Origin: Liolophura sinensis
Lineage: Eukaryota; Mollusca; Polyplacophora; Chitonida; Chitonidae
DNA: 64,000 nucleotides
NCBI RefSeq assembly: GCF_032854445.1
Contig: NC_088298.1
Location: 22,407,295 to 22,471,294, forward strand
Direction: 5' to 3'
Under the pieces are notes generated by a model. It worked only from the letters and a program-made list of their open reading frames with translations. It was not told where the DNA came from and did no database searches. Shown piece after piece: positions 32,046 to 44,310 of the stretch. Position 1 is the stretch's first letter. Every line of letters starts with the position of its first letter. Made by a program: the position numbers and the translations under genes.

Positions 32046-33199
32046 TAAGTTTTTATGATGGTCATAATACGCTAACTGAAGTTTTTGTAGTGCGCAACTG
32101 GCGACGCCGTACGTCCTAAAATATGCTTAGAGGATATTCAAAACGTGTTTACCGGTTTGTGTCAAAGAGTTAACTAAGAAATCCATCTACACACGAAAAA
32201 ATTCCGCCGCTAAATTTCCAATACAAAATATGGACTCACCTCTCACATTTCTCCAATACGACCAAAGCTGACACTTCTTTACATAGTGCTAAATGAAAAC
32301 AAATCCATTTGTAAAATATTTCCTTTCAAGGAAAAAACGTAACAAAATGTCATAACAACAGGGAATGTGTTTCACTTATACAAGTTAGACAGGCGTAACT
32401 ATCTAAAATGGAAGTCAAAATGAATGTTCTGTGTTCATTTCGTTCTCAGGCAGAACGCTTGAAGGCAATTTCATGTGTGTATACGTTCGATTTGATGTTG
32501 AAAAAGAGATCATTAAGCACAAGTTACAGTCCTATAGTGGTAATTACATCATATAATGTACATGTAATACATCGTTAATTGCCTGTACTGTGGGGTAGAG
32601 CTACACGTTTCTGTAAGGGCGGGAAAAAATGATCCTGACTTGGGGAAGAACATCCAGTCTAGAAAAGTTACATGGTCCAAAATGACGACGCAAGAAGTCT
32701 GCAGGCTGTCTTATGGTCGCGCTAGTATGGCCTTCTTTCATGTAATTACTAACTTAGGAAACTAGTTCATTGGTAACAGACTGACATAAACGATTCAGTT
32801 ATGTAAGTATAGGTGCGAAGCCACGTACAGTGTCAACCAGCTTTAGCTTGAACAATTGACAGCTTGAACAGTAACTTGAAGAATTCGCTTTCAATCATGA
32901 AAAGCCATTTAGTACAGATAGTGCATGGATGTATTGCTTTTAGCGTGACAGGTTATACAGGTTTGACGTTGAATACAAAAAACAAGAACCGAGACTATAT
33001 TTTCATGTAAGATATCGTTGCTTTAATATACAAACTACAAATCACATACGCCCCAACGTTTTAATCAATCTGCCAGCACCGAAACCGCCGTCTGAAGCGT
33101 TAAGTAATGAGCTATTTGCTTTTAGACAACCTGCCGGTTTTCGTCTTCTGCGCATTGGGCCAGATTTCTGTCTAAAAACTAGAATCCTCGTCTGCTTCC
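32046..33199. other. Spacer
   Basis: Unique AT-rich DNA. ATTAAA on the minus strand near 33020 could be the poly(A) signal for the exon at 33200. Confidence 0.3.
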
Positions 33200-33327
33200 T
33201 TAATTCTCTATTCTCATTCTTCTTCTTGTGGCCTTCTCAACAAGTAATGTCTGTGTGATGCTAACGTCCATGTCCTGGTATTGATCAATTCCAACCCCTT
33301 TAGCTGCCAGTCGGCGATATTCCCGAG
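33200..33327 (-). CDS. Candidate terminal exon, family unknown
   Basis: On the minus strand a long pyrimidine tract (CTCTCTTTCTCTCTCGTCAG) forms an excellent acceptor ending at 33328. The following 128 nt stay open to TAA at 33200-33202, giving about 41 residues with a charged, natural composition (EYRRLAAKGVGIDQYQDMD, then EKATRRRMRIEN at the C-terminus). Phase 1 entry is implied. An ATTAAA lies about 180 bp downstream. No domain can be named. Upstream exons would lie at higher coordinates and were not identified. Confidence 0.38.
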
Positions 33328-33689
33328 CTGACGAGAGAGAAAGAGAGAGATTTCCTATCAACAGACGTGCCGTCCGGAAATGAGTAAAACAACAGTACAA
33401 AAAAGACGAAGTTATTTATTTTATTGCCTATTTGTTTATTGTACCCAGAGGTGATGACATAACATCGGTCCGACTGGAACCTCTCTGTCTCTGGCTCCCT
33501 TAGCTAGAAAGAACCGGTTTGTTTTTTGTAAAGCTAGTTATAATGATACTGGGCAAGCCATTGTACTAATGACCGTCAGTCATAATTCAAGCAGAGAATT
33601 GCTGTACCTCGTCAAGTCCTGCCAGAAACTATAACAATGAGAACCACACAGACTGACTGTATGTGTCAAAGGTAGTTATCTTTACTCGG

Positions 33690-34110
33690 GTTGAAAATGT
33701 CAAAGGGTCCTGGGTAAGGTGGGTAAACATTTTGTGCCTAGTGGCATTTGTTAGATCTTATGTGTTGTGTGATGATTTCAATCAACGTTTACAGTTATTA
33801 CTACTCGGTGTGTTAAATTTTAATATAGGTATGATTCTTTTGTGAGCAAGTATGGGTGGGGTATATGAAATCTGGTACTCTGCTTAATACTTCTGTCTGA
33901 CTCTGCCTGGAGATATATAGTGTTAAATATAATCCCCACGTTGGATATTTGAACACCTGCAATCAAAGGGAAGCTGAGAAATATGTTTTGTGTTGAGCAT
34001 TTTTTGGTAAATTGGTCTTTTGTTTATCGTCCAAGATCATTGATGGTTGTTATCCAAATGTCTGTAAATCTTGGAATACACGAGAGCTTAAGATGCTACT
34101 CAACTCAACT
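33690..34110 (+). repeat. REP-E copy, diverged
   Basis: AAGGGTCCTG, TGTGTTGTGTGATGATTTC, AATCAACG, CACGTTGGATATTTG, CTGCAATCAAAG match the 52-kb REP-E copy in order. Confidence 0.65.
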
Positions 34111-34411
34111 GGCCGTATACCGAGCTGATCCCAGTCGTCAATGGTCATACGACTTTAAGACTTTAACGAGAAAGAGACTTGTTATGTTTTCATTCTACTC
34201 GTCGAATTCGACGTAGCGATATGACAAATCCCATTGACAAATGTGAACACGGTTTAACATGAATTGTGACCTTTAATCTCTTTAAAAAATAATGTGTACG
34301 AATGATATATATTCACTACTGTGGCAAAAGAGCACGCCACGTAATTTTGTGTACCATCTTTGCATACATTGTGTATCATCTTTGCATACTTTGTGTATTT
34401 TTCTTACATTT

Positions 34412-34535
34412 TTTTTTTATTTATTTGATTGGTGTTTTACGCCGTACTCAAGAATATTTCACTTATACGACGGTAACCAGCATTGTTTGAGGGGAAGGGA
34501 GGGGGAGGGTTGAGATTGGACAGAGCCCAGGGGAA
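34412..34535 (-). mobile_element. SINE-1, 3' half
   Basis: TTATTTGATTGGTGTTTTAC, CTCAAGAATATTTCAC, ACGACGGTAACCAGC, CAGAGCCCAGGGGAAACC. A G-rich stretch (34490-34511) replaces the usual GGTGGGAGGAAACC. Confidence 0.92.
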
Positions 34536-34559
34536 ACCCATAACTATTCTTCGTATATT

Positions 34560-34705
34560 ATACGTATAAAGACGTAAAGCATAGAGAGTAATACCAGAGA
34601 GCCGACGACAATGTGATAGCTGGCAAAATGCTGTGTTGTCATCACATTTAGCATACAATCACATTAAAACAATGCAAAGGGACCAGGCCTCGGGGATGCT
34701 TAGCC
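34560..34705 (+). repeat. REP-B with large internal deletion
   Basis: The left end (AAGCATAGAGAGTAATACC..GTGATAGCTGGCAAA) joins directly at about 34628 to the right end (ATGCTGTGTTGTCATCAC..AATGCAAAGGGACCAGG). The middle 250 bp or so is missing. Confidence 0.85.
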
Positions 34706-34737
34706 CACCAGCGGAATCCGGATTTATGAAGGAATAC

Positions 34738-35085
34738 AATATAATTAAAGACGTACAGCACAGAGAGAAGGATCAGGGCAACGACGACAGTGTGATAGCT
34801 GGCAAATGGTCACACGTAACCGGTGAAATACGACCTCTTGTCCATTTACCTCAGTCGGGGTTTTTATTTATTTGTTCATGTAAGTGCATAAATAGTAGCA
34901 ATTTACACGCCACTAGCACCATAGCTTAATCAGCATTACTTTTTAAACAATTCAGTGATTTTAATTGCAATATGTTAGACGTTACTGGTCTAGAATTACA
35001 CAAAGTGCGGCGTTGTGATCACATTTAACATATTAAAACAAGGCAAACGGACCAGGCCTTGCGGGTGCTTGAGGGTGATTACCAG
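34738..35085 (+). repeat. REP-B, full length, single unit
   Basis: The best single-copy example: ATAATTAAAGACGTACAGC, GTGTGATAGCTGGCAAATGG, AACCGGTGAAATACGACC, TTTACCTCAGTCGGGG, CACGCCACTAGCACCAT, GTCTAGAATTACACAAAG, CGGACCAGGCC. It has no tRNA head, no ORF and no simple tail. Confidence 0.9.
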
Positions 35086-35654
35086 CAAATGTCCGAGCTT
35101 GGTCCGACCTTGGTGACCAGTATGTTTCCTATCTCCTTGTCACGTGCCTGAAGGCATGTAAAGACCGTTACATAAAATGATAATTAAATTTAACATCTGC
35201 ATAATATACTGAATAATGCATTCTTCACTCCTGTTTTATGCCCCAGTGTTAGAGTCCGCTGAGAAAGATATGCGACATAAAACGTGGGAGTTATAAGGCT
35301 GGGCTCAGACCACATATGTTGAAAGCACACGAAAGGGTTGCATCAAATTTCCAGTCACCAGTCTTAAATATTCCAGCACTTGGCATTGTAGCGAGACAGT
35401 CATTGATTATAAACCCACTAATATTCTGTCAATCATGTGATCGACGGTGAGATAGGCGAGGGATGAAGGGAAAGATGGGTCTACGTATACATCAACACAG
35501 CTTTTGTCTGGCTGTGGTAAAATGAATGATTTATTCCTTTCTTTTATTTAATTTATGATTAACTTCACTCAATAATAATCCAATGGTAGGGATTGTGGAT
35601 TGCGCAAACCTGCAGGAAAAAACTGCCACTTACCTGACATTACGGCCGTCCACT
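35086..35654. other. Spacer
   Basis: No gene or repeat that I can support. Confidence 0.3.
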
Positions 35655-35800
35655 GAGCCGGTAATAATGCTGAGTCAGTGAGAACCCTGATATAATAAGG
35701 ACGCTGAGCCAATGAGAACACTGAATCAATGGGAACGTTAAGCCAGTGAGAACGCTGAGCTGGAGAGAACGCTGACCGAGTGAGAACATAAGCGTCATGT
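35655..35800. repeat. 17-bp minisatellite, about 8 copies
   Basis: GAGCCAATGAGAACACT, GAATCAATGGGAACGTT, AAGCCAGTGAGAACGCT and similar 17-mers in tandem. The sequence differs from the 17-bp arrays at 1-759 and at 45 kb. Confidence 0.9.
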
Positions 35801-37975
35801 CCGACATTCGTATATCATTCCAAAACAACGTTTTAACACTAGCTCCCAAAGACAAAGGTAAGTAAGAAACTATACAAATAGAAAATAAAGCCGGTAACCC
35901 ACAAGAGAGAAGCGGTCATCAGTTTTCAATGATGCCGGGCAGACAGTTGATATTCCATATCAAAGTTCAAATTCGTAGTCCATGAATGAGTTCCAGGTCA
36001 AATAACAATTAAACAAGGTACAAGGTTAAACAGTCGCACTTTGAATGCAACTGTTCATAAAGCATGACTGTGCATAAAGCATGGGTGCCTTTATGGCCCC
36101 TAGCCCCAGATTAAGCGGTATTAGATACAGTTCGAAAATGACGAGTGTTACAGACCTTAACCGAACAGATTATGATTCAAAAGTAACGAACGATTAAGTC
36201 TTTCCCGTTAATATGAAAGGATCTCATACTACCAGAGGCGCCATCTATCATGTCACACATGACATGCTGGCCTGCATAAAAGCTGTCTACAAGATAGACG
36301 GTTACACTCGCCAACCAGCGCCATCTGTGTTGTTAAATACCATGTACGCGATAGATATGTACATAAGGATAACAGCGCCGTATATGTGGTTAATCACAAT
36401 GCATATAGCCAGATATTCTGAACGCTCTGTCCATACCTGCCAACAAGAGTGTTATACTCATTGTAAAATTTGAGAAACTTAGAAACTTGCTATAAGGCGA
36501 GATATATATACGCCATATGCAGGACCCTTTGGTATATTGCTATCCAAATAAGGATAATTTACAATATCAGAATTGAAATTATCCCTTTCGTGGTAAGGGC
36601 GGCGTGAAAGGAGACCTTGTTCGTCTTTGTACAGAAATAGATCCAAATAAGATCTACCATAAGGATTATCATTTGATAAATATGTAATTTTGTCAAAAAA
36701 ATGAAAACAAAAAGGAATAGCTTTAAAACAACGGATGCAGTACATTTTTTTCCCTTCAAAAATGTGATGCTTTATTTACGAAGTGGACTTTTGAAAAAAA
36801 AATCGAACGTGCGACTTCATTTGTTTGATGATTGAGGCAGTATACGAGTTTCTTTACGTTTTAACACCTTCGATGTGCAAGTGTTCAGTTACGGGGTAAG
36901 ATGACATGCATGTGCTGTAGATGATCACAAAGCTATGGAATGTCTCACACGGAAAGCGTGAAAGATGTGATTGAATTTTCACATGCTGTGGAATGTTTCC
37001 ATGCCAGTGACATGCCTCTTAAAGGCGAAATACAAAGTTCTGGAACTACACCTTCTATCACATGGAAATTTGCCGAGACAAAGATGGCTCTGAACGGATT
37101 CTTCTTAGGATATGAACGATGCCATTCTGCACTCTTTTGCCCACTTATCCTGGAAAACATGCGGGAAATTCATGTATTCAGAATGCCACGGTAGCATTCG
37201 GTATGATATGGAAGACGAAGATATCAGGCACTAATAATAGCAGAGGGAAAATATCAATACCTTACTGAGAACGAATTTTCTCATGGGTCATATGAAGAAG
37301 AAATGTTTGCCTTAATTCAGATTGCTGGCCATGTGTGAACACCCGATGATTTAAATCGAAATTCCTGCAAGTTTTTTTTAACAATCACCGTCTTCCATCA
37401 AAACACCATCATTCTGGGTGCATAATAAATACCCTATCGTCGCCAGAATGCTTTTAAGATAAAACCCTAAACTTTTTCACTCGTCTCAGTCTTGTACTTT
37501 TGTAAATGAACGTTCCTAAAACCTACTGCGCTTTTTTTTTTTACCGAAACCCAGCCCCGAATATGGGTATTGACGTCTATAATATTCCGCACAAACTTCA
37601 AGTTTATATAGATACAGGTTTTTCACCTCTACCCTAATATCCACTCGTACCTTGATTTATATGGTCTCGTACGCTGATTCTTTATAATATTAATGACTCT
37701 TTAATACGCCAACGCTTAAAGATTTTGATATGGAGGCCGTGTTTTTTATCACCCAAAATCGCACACACAGATCAAATTTATATCTAAGGTTGCGGAGATG
37801 TTAGACTGGTGGTTGTCATGTAGAAAATTTATTTTTTTACAAAAAATATCCCAAGAGATACATTTGGCGGGATTACACGGGCTGTTAGACGTTCATATCG
37901 CTAAGCGAGATTGATGTACAGGTGATGTACACCGCTAAAAATATACACTTTGCCGAACAGGTATGGAATATTCCA
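35801..37975. other. Spacer
   Basis: Mostly unique. An 84-codon plus frame at 36940-37194 has a fairly natural composition (MSHTESVKDVIEFSHAVECF) but its antisense is also open and no motif is seen. 36480-36550 resembles REP-E in reverse (GCCATATGCAGGACCC). Confidence 0.3.
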
Positions 37976-37977
37976 CG

Positions 37978-38145
37978 TATTTATTTATTTTTGTTTTAGG
38001 CCGCACGGCAGCCACCATTATGGTGGGAAGAAACTGGACGCTCTGTATAATATAATTAAGACGCACAGACTAGTGAGAAAAAACACAGCAGCAAATTGTC
38101 ACACGTAACCGATGAAATACGACCCCAATTTACCTCGCTTAGGAA
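37978..38145. repeat. SINE-1 tail remnant followed by REP-B fragment
   Basis: 37978-38040 carries a reverse SINE-1 piece (GCAGCCACCATTATGG, GGTGGGAAGAAACTGG). 38045-38145 is REP-B forward (TATAATTAAGACGCACAG, AACCGATGAAATACGACC). Confidence 0.8.
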
Positions 38146-38534
38146 ACGCATTGACAGTCGTGAACGCAAATTTCACATGCACCGATGATTGAGATTTACC
38201 AGTGTGAGGTTAACATTTCACAATTTGGTATAGAACTTGATCCACTGATCTGCGAAAGGGAAATATCATATAAGCCAAAAATTGATCAATCTACTTGCCT
38301 TAACTACAATCTCTGTGCGGCTCGAAATATTCAAGTCGCTTTTGTGAATAATTAATGAAGACACTGGAACAGAAGGATCAAAAGCCTGCTGGAGACAAGG
38401 AATCCTCGGCCTTTGTTGCTGGTAATTTTTCGTTGTCTCTTATGATTTGATCTTCAAGTTTCGCATAAAATTTCCCTAAACTTGGTTGGTTAGAAATTAT
38501 CCCTTTTTGGGAGAGCTGGGCCTATTATTTATAA

Positions 38535-38660
38535 ATTGTCCGTCAGCAACCTGCGTATGTTCGTGGGATTCCTACCGGCTGTCGGGATTCCTTCCACCAT
38601 GATGCTATCCGTGGTCGTATATTAGTGAAATATTCTTGGGTACGCTTGAAACGAAGGAGC
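38535..38660 (+). mobile_element. SINE-1, 5'-truncated
   Basis: CCGTCAGCAACCTGCG, CCACCATGATGCTATCCG, AGTGAAATATTCTTGGG. Confidence 0.88.
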
Positions 38661-38749
38661 TCTTTTTGTGCCACAAAAAAGCACCTGTATTCTAATATAA
38701 AAGCACTTGGCCACGTGCATTGTCTTCATGTGATACTTTCCAAAACGTG

Positions 38750-39030
38750 ATGAAAAGAAAGCCTTTTGAATAATTCTAGAACGGTGACGTCCATCAAATT
38801 GTAATTAACATTACTGCACTTGTTCACCTAATTTTCTGCTTAATAAGCCATGGTGCTTGAGGCGTCTATGTTGCTCTTTTCATGCATTTACAAAAACAGT
38901 GACAATAAAACACTTAATGATGTAAATTGACAAGTGGCTATATATCAGCGGCTACGTGTGACGTTTTGCCAGCTGTTTCACTCATCTATGGTCTGGTTTT
39001 ATTCTGTTTGCTGTAGTTTTATATACTGAA
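38750..39030 (-). repeat. REP-B copy
   Basis: TTGAATAATTCTAGAACGG, AATAAGCCATGGTGCTTGAG, CAATAAAACACTTAATG, GCGGCTACGTGTGACG, ATGGTCTGGTTTTATTC. Confidence 0.85.
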
Positions 39031-40189
39031 TGAAATTCAGTGAAATGTAACCAGACTGATTGACAAGTTTTAATTCAAATTTTGACATACTCATCAACTA
39101 GATTCACATGCATTTCATGTAAAATCTCTGAACGGTCTTGGTCTGTTTTGGCCATTACATTGTCCTATCGTCAACAGCCCAAATTTATTCCTTATCCATT
39201 CATCCCTATTTTTTTGGTATTTTCGAGAAATATGAAACCAAACTATCCCTAAGTTTTTTTAATACTTATTGAAGAGTTCATGAGGTGTAAAACATTTGTA
39301 TGTATGTAAATTACAGTGATGTAAAGAAACAGTCTTTTTTACCTTCATTCTAGAGAGCTGCTTGTCTTCACCTGTTGACGTAATTTACAGGAGAATCCCC
39401 TCTAGGCCTTTAAGATAGTCTATCTTCTCGCCTCAGTTGCTTTTTTATGGTGATAATGTGGGGTTAGACTGTTTTATTTGACGAACAAATCTTAATCCAG
39501 AAAACATGATTCCAAGAAGTGTATTATATTTGCATTCCTGGAAACTTTATTTCATTATTTCCATGCAAACGTTCGTCGTGGATTTTACACAGGACAAAAG
39601 AGCGATAAGCTGAAGTTGTTTACGAAGATAAGAGTATAAACTGACATGGCAGGCTTCATGGAGTATTCTCCTTCAGGGCAAATTGTTTTCCTTGTAATTC
39701 CCGCAAAGTAGCCAGAAATCAATTTGTCTGCGAGGATACCGCTGGGAGCGGATCCACGCATTGAAAACTGTTGAGAATTCCTCTGTTCTTTCAAGAACGA
39801 TAACACTGTTCAGCCGCAACGCATGGTGACCAACCGTTAATGAGGTGTCCATTCTTCTTTTTTAAAGACACCTTTACCACGGGCCTGCCCCCAGGTTACG
39901 ATCTAACTGCGACCGAAGAATGTTGGAATCGCGGAGAAATCGTACAGAGGCCTCGCTACTGCGACCACGTGACGACCTATCTTAGACCGGAAGGTGTTGG
40001 ATAGAAATCGTAGAATCGCGACTGGTCACAGGGCTCGTGGGTGATCACCAGGGCAAACTAAGTGACAGCGGGATCGATGGTCACGCTCTAATCGTTTGAA
40101 CCGCATTTCCAAAGGATAAGACGTCACATATAGGGGGTGTAAGTTGTCACTGTGTGTATATTTAAGTATTTACACTCAGATCATGAACC
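39031..40189. other. Spacer
   Basis: A 43-codon open stretch on the minus strand after an acceptor-like GCTGAACAG near 39809 looks coding (VIVLERTEEFSTVFNAWIRS), but a second frame is equally open. At 39895-40060 two imperfect copies of a block with GAAATCGTA..GAATCGCG lie close together. Nothing firm. Confidence 0.25.
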
Positions 40190-40345
40190 TATTTCACCGG
40201 TTACGTGTGACCATTTGTCAATTGTCACACTGCCCTCGCTGCTGTGGTTTTCACCTCTATGCTGTAGCCGTTTTTCACCGGTTATGTGTGACCATTTGCC
40301 AATTGTCAAACTACCATCGCTGCTGTGGTTTTACTCTTTCTGCTT
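40190..40345 (-). repeat. REP-B fragment with two 81-bp units
   Basis: CACCGGTTACGTGTGACC at 40195 and CACCGGTTATGTGTGACC at 40276 are exactly 81 bp apart, the same register as the seven-unit array at 5978-6510, here in the opposite orientation. Confidence 0.92.
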
Positions 40346-41559
40346 CAAGCCTTTTATTACATTTATATCTGTCACGACAGACTGCGACTGACGATGATCG
40401 CTGAATGGTGCGAGCGGTCGCTAGCTCTCACGATTGATCGTACACCATGTACTAGTTGCGCGATATACGCACGACCGATCTGGCCATCAATCTTCTCCGA
40501 TTGTTAGTGATTGCAAAACCCGTAACAACAATCGCACGATGAGCAATTGCGGAGCGCTGAAGAATATGTTAACACAATTGATTGGTCGTTCCTCGCCCAA
40601 ATCGTCGATAATCGGCCACCACATTCATGCCAAATATCATGGATATTTTTTTTCCACCTGAGACAGAAACCCAATCAACAAAGTTACCAAAAGCTGTATT
40701 GTATTAGGACATGAATGTCGATATTTTAAATTTGCAAAAAGAATTCAGTAGAGTATAACCTGGTTATGGCCTTGGATTTCCAAATCAGATTTAAAATAAA
40801 ACTAAAATCGGTTAGAGAGTTTTCTCTAGAACAGAGCTTAGTGTCGTTTTTAGAAAGACCAGCACCATTGTCTTCATAATCCTTCCCTTTGCGAGGTAGA
40901 GACAAAATGTCTGTTAAATTCGGCATTTCTTTTCTGCGTTTTATTAGTAGTTATACGAATAAGCAAATCTCTGCCTTCAAAGGTTCTCGACTTGTACCAC
41001 TTAACTTAAAAACTCGCCATACGTCATTATATGAGGTCCCATTCAACTACAGCACGCTCCAAAAAACGCACCAGTGAAACTGGAGAGTTTCCCGCCAAGA
41101 GAGGTAATTCAGCGGGACCGTATTATAAAATTAGGATTAGCGTTAACAGTAAGGTCAATAAATACAATCCATTTTAGACCATTTCTGTTGAGCTCCGAAT
41201 ATCGAAACAAATTGCCATTTGCTCTCATTATACTGTGCATTCGTCACTCTCTATACATTCCTTTACCTTGGTGCGACTGCTCGACAACATGGCGTTTGGA
41301 TCCTGTGCGACGTACGTAGGCTTGTTTAAACTTAACCTCACAATGGTGTCCTTGCGCAGAACTACGTAATAACATTCATCGATACTATTGCTTTAGGTCT
41401 CTGAAAGAATCGTGTTGTGAACAGTGGAACTGAAGAGAGTGCATATATATCAAGTATATAATTCAAATTGACTGATTGATTGATTCAAACAAATTGATGC
41501 AGAATTTGTGTTTTTTTCTAACATCAGGCGGAAAAAAAAAGTTAGTTGAATACATGTAA
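40346..41559. other. Spacer
   Basis: 40370-40640 is rich in CGATC and GATTG words with short dyads (for example GCGAGCGGTCGC). It may be a degraded palindromic element. Candidate frames of 62-86 codons are not convincing. Confidence 0.3.
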
Positions 41560-41880
41560 CAATATTTGTTGCATGATTACAGCCGTATCCTATTAACTAC
41601 ATTCTTGTAACCGTATCTAATTAGTTTCATTGCTACAAGTGTATCTTATTACTTGCATTATTACAACCGTATCTCGTTAGTTGCATTGCTACAACATTGT
41701 CTTATTAGCTGCATTCTTACAACCGTATATAATTAGTTGCATGCTTACAACCGTATTTCACTAGTTGCATTATTATGTTAACCGTTTCATAGTTGTATTA
41801 TTACAACATTGTCCTATTAGATGAATTATTACATCCGTTTCTTAAAACACATGTAGTTGTATTATTACATAGTATCGTAT
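41560..41880. repeat. 28-bp minisatellite, degenerate
   Basis: The unit is ATTACAACCGTATCTTATTA followed by GTTGCATT, about 10 copies with small length changes. Confidence 0.88.
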
Positions 41881-43422
41881 TAGTCTCCACATGAAAGACA
41901 TGTGTGAAAGTCACAAAAAGGAGTAACATTGTAATATAGTTTGGCTTACTGTGACTCCTATTTATAGCCATTTTAGTTTTCTGGCTTAAATCATTTTAAA
42001 AAAGAAGACCTCTGCATGTATGTATGAGATTGAATGGCGCTGACCACTTGACCGCTCAATAATTAACATCGCCTGTCAACAAGTAGTCCCGGTAGTCAGA
42101 TGGGGAAGGTGCCGTGAACTATTCCAGAGAGTCTAGTGCTAACTACGCCATCAAACTCCGGAAACCAGTGCTGGTGTGAAGCTAAGTAGCAGAGATTAGC
42201 TAATTGTAATCAGATGGCGCTGGGGCGGTTGATAACCTTTCGAAGATAATTGGCTTTGTCGACAATATACTTCAGTCCGTAATTGTATCTTGATTGCGTA
42301 ATACTGGATGCTTGTGGCCTCTAATTCCAACCAAAAGGGTTTTCAGTCCGTTGCTGTGCGAAATGAACTTTTCTGATCAGTGTCAAATTTCTCATTGGTG
42401 GAATGTCAAGTACGCCTAAAGCTGGGGATTGTCATACTGCGGCGGATCTTAACAATCATACTTTATACATGCAGACAACTTCTGTAATCCGATTTGGTGG
42501 CTTGGTTGTCGTGGCAACTGGGTTAGTCATCCAAATGAAAAAACAAACTGTCGTATCATATTGCCACATAATCAGTTGGAGTTGTTGTCTTTTCTTTCTC
42601 ATATAACTACGAAACATAAGGAAACCTAATGAAGCGTTTTCTATAAGTCGGCTACTAGTGTCTGTTGTGCAAGAATTAACCCAACACAATCGATCGCTAA
42701 TAAACATACGATTTAAGACAGCTTTGTTAAAAATGTCTTTTCCGTCGCCAGGGAACATGGAGTTTAAATGCACGTTTTAAAATAAGGCTTGGGTAAAGTT
42801 TGGCCACAATACAAAGTGCTTCCAGTCCTTAATCTGAGTTCACTATTTCATTCAAATATATATTTTTTAAATATTTTTTTCTTCATCAATTTAATTACCC
42901 CAGGGCAATGAATTTGCCTTTTCTCTGATGTCATGAACTAAATCGCCCGTCGATCAATATTACGACGTCTTTTAATGTTAAACGTGCTTGAACACCATAT
43001 ATTATTATGCGCAATAGCGAACTTGTAAAGGTGCAGGCCGCCTTCTGATTAAAATGGCCATTTTGAGCTGATTTCAAATATGATTTTTTCAACATTTTTC
43101 TACAGTGAGAACCTGCGGTGGCCTTTTTGCATACTGAGCAGGCACAAGTTCTTTCAGCAGCTAAACCGTTGAATTTCCACATTAAATTCTAATACAGATT
43201 TAACATTACATATATTCTAATGCTGGAAGCAGAAATATTGCTACCATACAACTACAAACAAAATCGGTGACGCCATCGTGTGTCTGCTTGTTCAGTTTGA
43301 CGTAAACAATTTACTGTAGAATCAGTAAAAAAATCATGAAATCAGCTCAAAATGCACTGTGCTTCCTTTTCTTAAAAGGTGAGCTCTTTAGAAGGTATAT
43401 AGAAGTTGATACAGTAACGTCA
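41881..43422. other. Spacer with one dispersed dyad
   Basis: CATTTTGAGCTGATTTC near 43051 and GAAATCAGCTCAAAATG near 43338 are perfect inverted copies about 270 bp apart, possibly the ends of a decayed foldback element. No gene is assigned. Confidence 0.45.
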
Positions 43423-43560
43423 CAAAGTTTTTTTTATGGAAAACAACCTCTGATTTGTTTTCACGGAAGTTTCGATGTACATGCTTGATAACGATGTTCG
43501 AATGTACGTTGAAACGCCGGTAAAAATAAATCAGAAGTTGTTATCCATAAAGAAACTTTG
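43423..43560. mobile_element. 138-bp palindromic foldback element
   Basis: Left CAAAGTTTTTTTTATGG and right CCATAAAGAAACTTTG are inverted. The pairing continues through ACAACCTCTGATTT and AAATCAGAAGTTGT and into the centre (GTTTCGATGTACAT against ATGTACGTTGAAAC). Almost the whole element can fold into one hairpin. It is probably a MITE; a structured RNA is less likely. Confidence 0.85.
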
Positions 43561-44094
43561 GGATGTTTTTAAAAGTGGTTTATTTTCTAAAAGTAGATTT
43601 GCTGCAGAGTAAGAATTTTAGAAAAATTGGGAACTGCTTGATTTCTTGAAAAAGACCTTACTATTTCATATAGTATACTTGTATGTATTTGGCCAAATCT
43701 TAAACTCCACATTTAGAAATCAAAACCATGTGTTTCAAGTATTCTTTGATAGCAATTGTTGGAAACACTCCTGTTGAAGCGTGTTAATATACAGTTACTT
43801 ACTACGCTGTCGATAAAAGCAATAACGTGAGGCTGTGACACTGATTGGAGACAGTGTTAGAAAGTTTAGACTAAGTTATAGATGAGCGTAGACGTCGTCT
43901 GGCAGATGACCTTTGCGATGAGACGCCAATCGTTTTCCACCGAATTTATCAACCACCAGTTTAAGATCACACGTTCAGAAGCCCCTACTGCACACATGAT
44001 TGTCCTACACGTAAACAAGACCCCTGCCATGGAGCCCATTTGACAAAGCCGGAGTTCTGACTTAAAGGAACATTTAAAACAGCATAATGTTGAG

Positions 44095-44310
44095 ATGAAA
44101 GACGACAGCATGCGGGGTAAAGATAGTGCAGCTATCCTTACTTGCCTTCGGTAAGGCGTCTCAGTGAAGCAGCACGAGATAACAGAGCGGTGGAAATGCG
44201 TCCTGCAACAAGGAGGCACATTACATGCACTCTAAGGATTCCTTCGTCGTCATATGACTGCGAAAGTACGACGTTAAACCCCAAGCACTCACTCACTCAC
44301 TAGAGCAGCT
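44095..44310 (+). mobile_element. SINE-2, 5'-truncated
   Basis: GCCTTCGGTAAGGCGTC, GAGCGGTGGAAATGCGTCC, CAACAAGGAGGCACATTAC, GATTCCTTCGTCGTC, TACGACGTTAAACCCC and a CACTCACTCACTCAC tail. It overlaps a spurious 117-codon minus frame. Confidence 0.9.

Noticed and set aside
42456-42773. 105-codon minus frame
   Set aside because: No motif, odd composition, the opposite strand is partly open; chance is likely.
43882-44043. 53-codon plus ORF (MSVDVVWQMTFAMRRQ start)
   Set aside because: Natural-looking but short, stop codon directly before the ATG, no splice signals or homology recognised.
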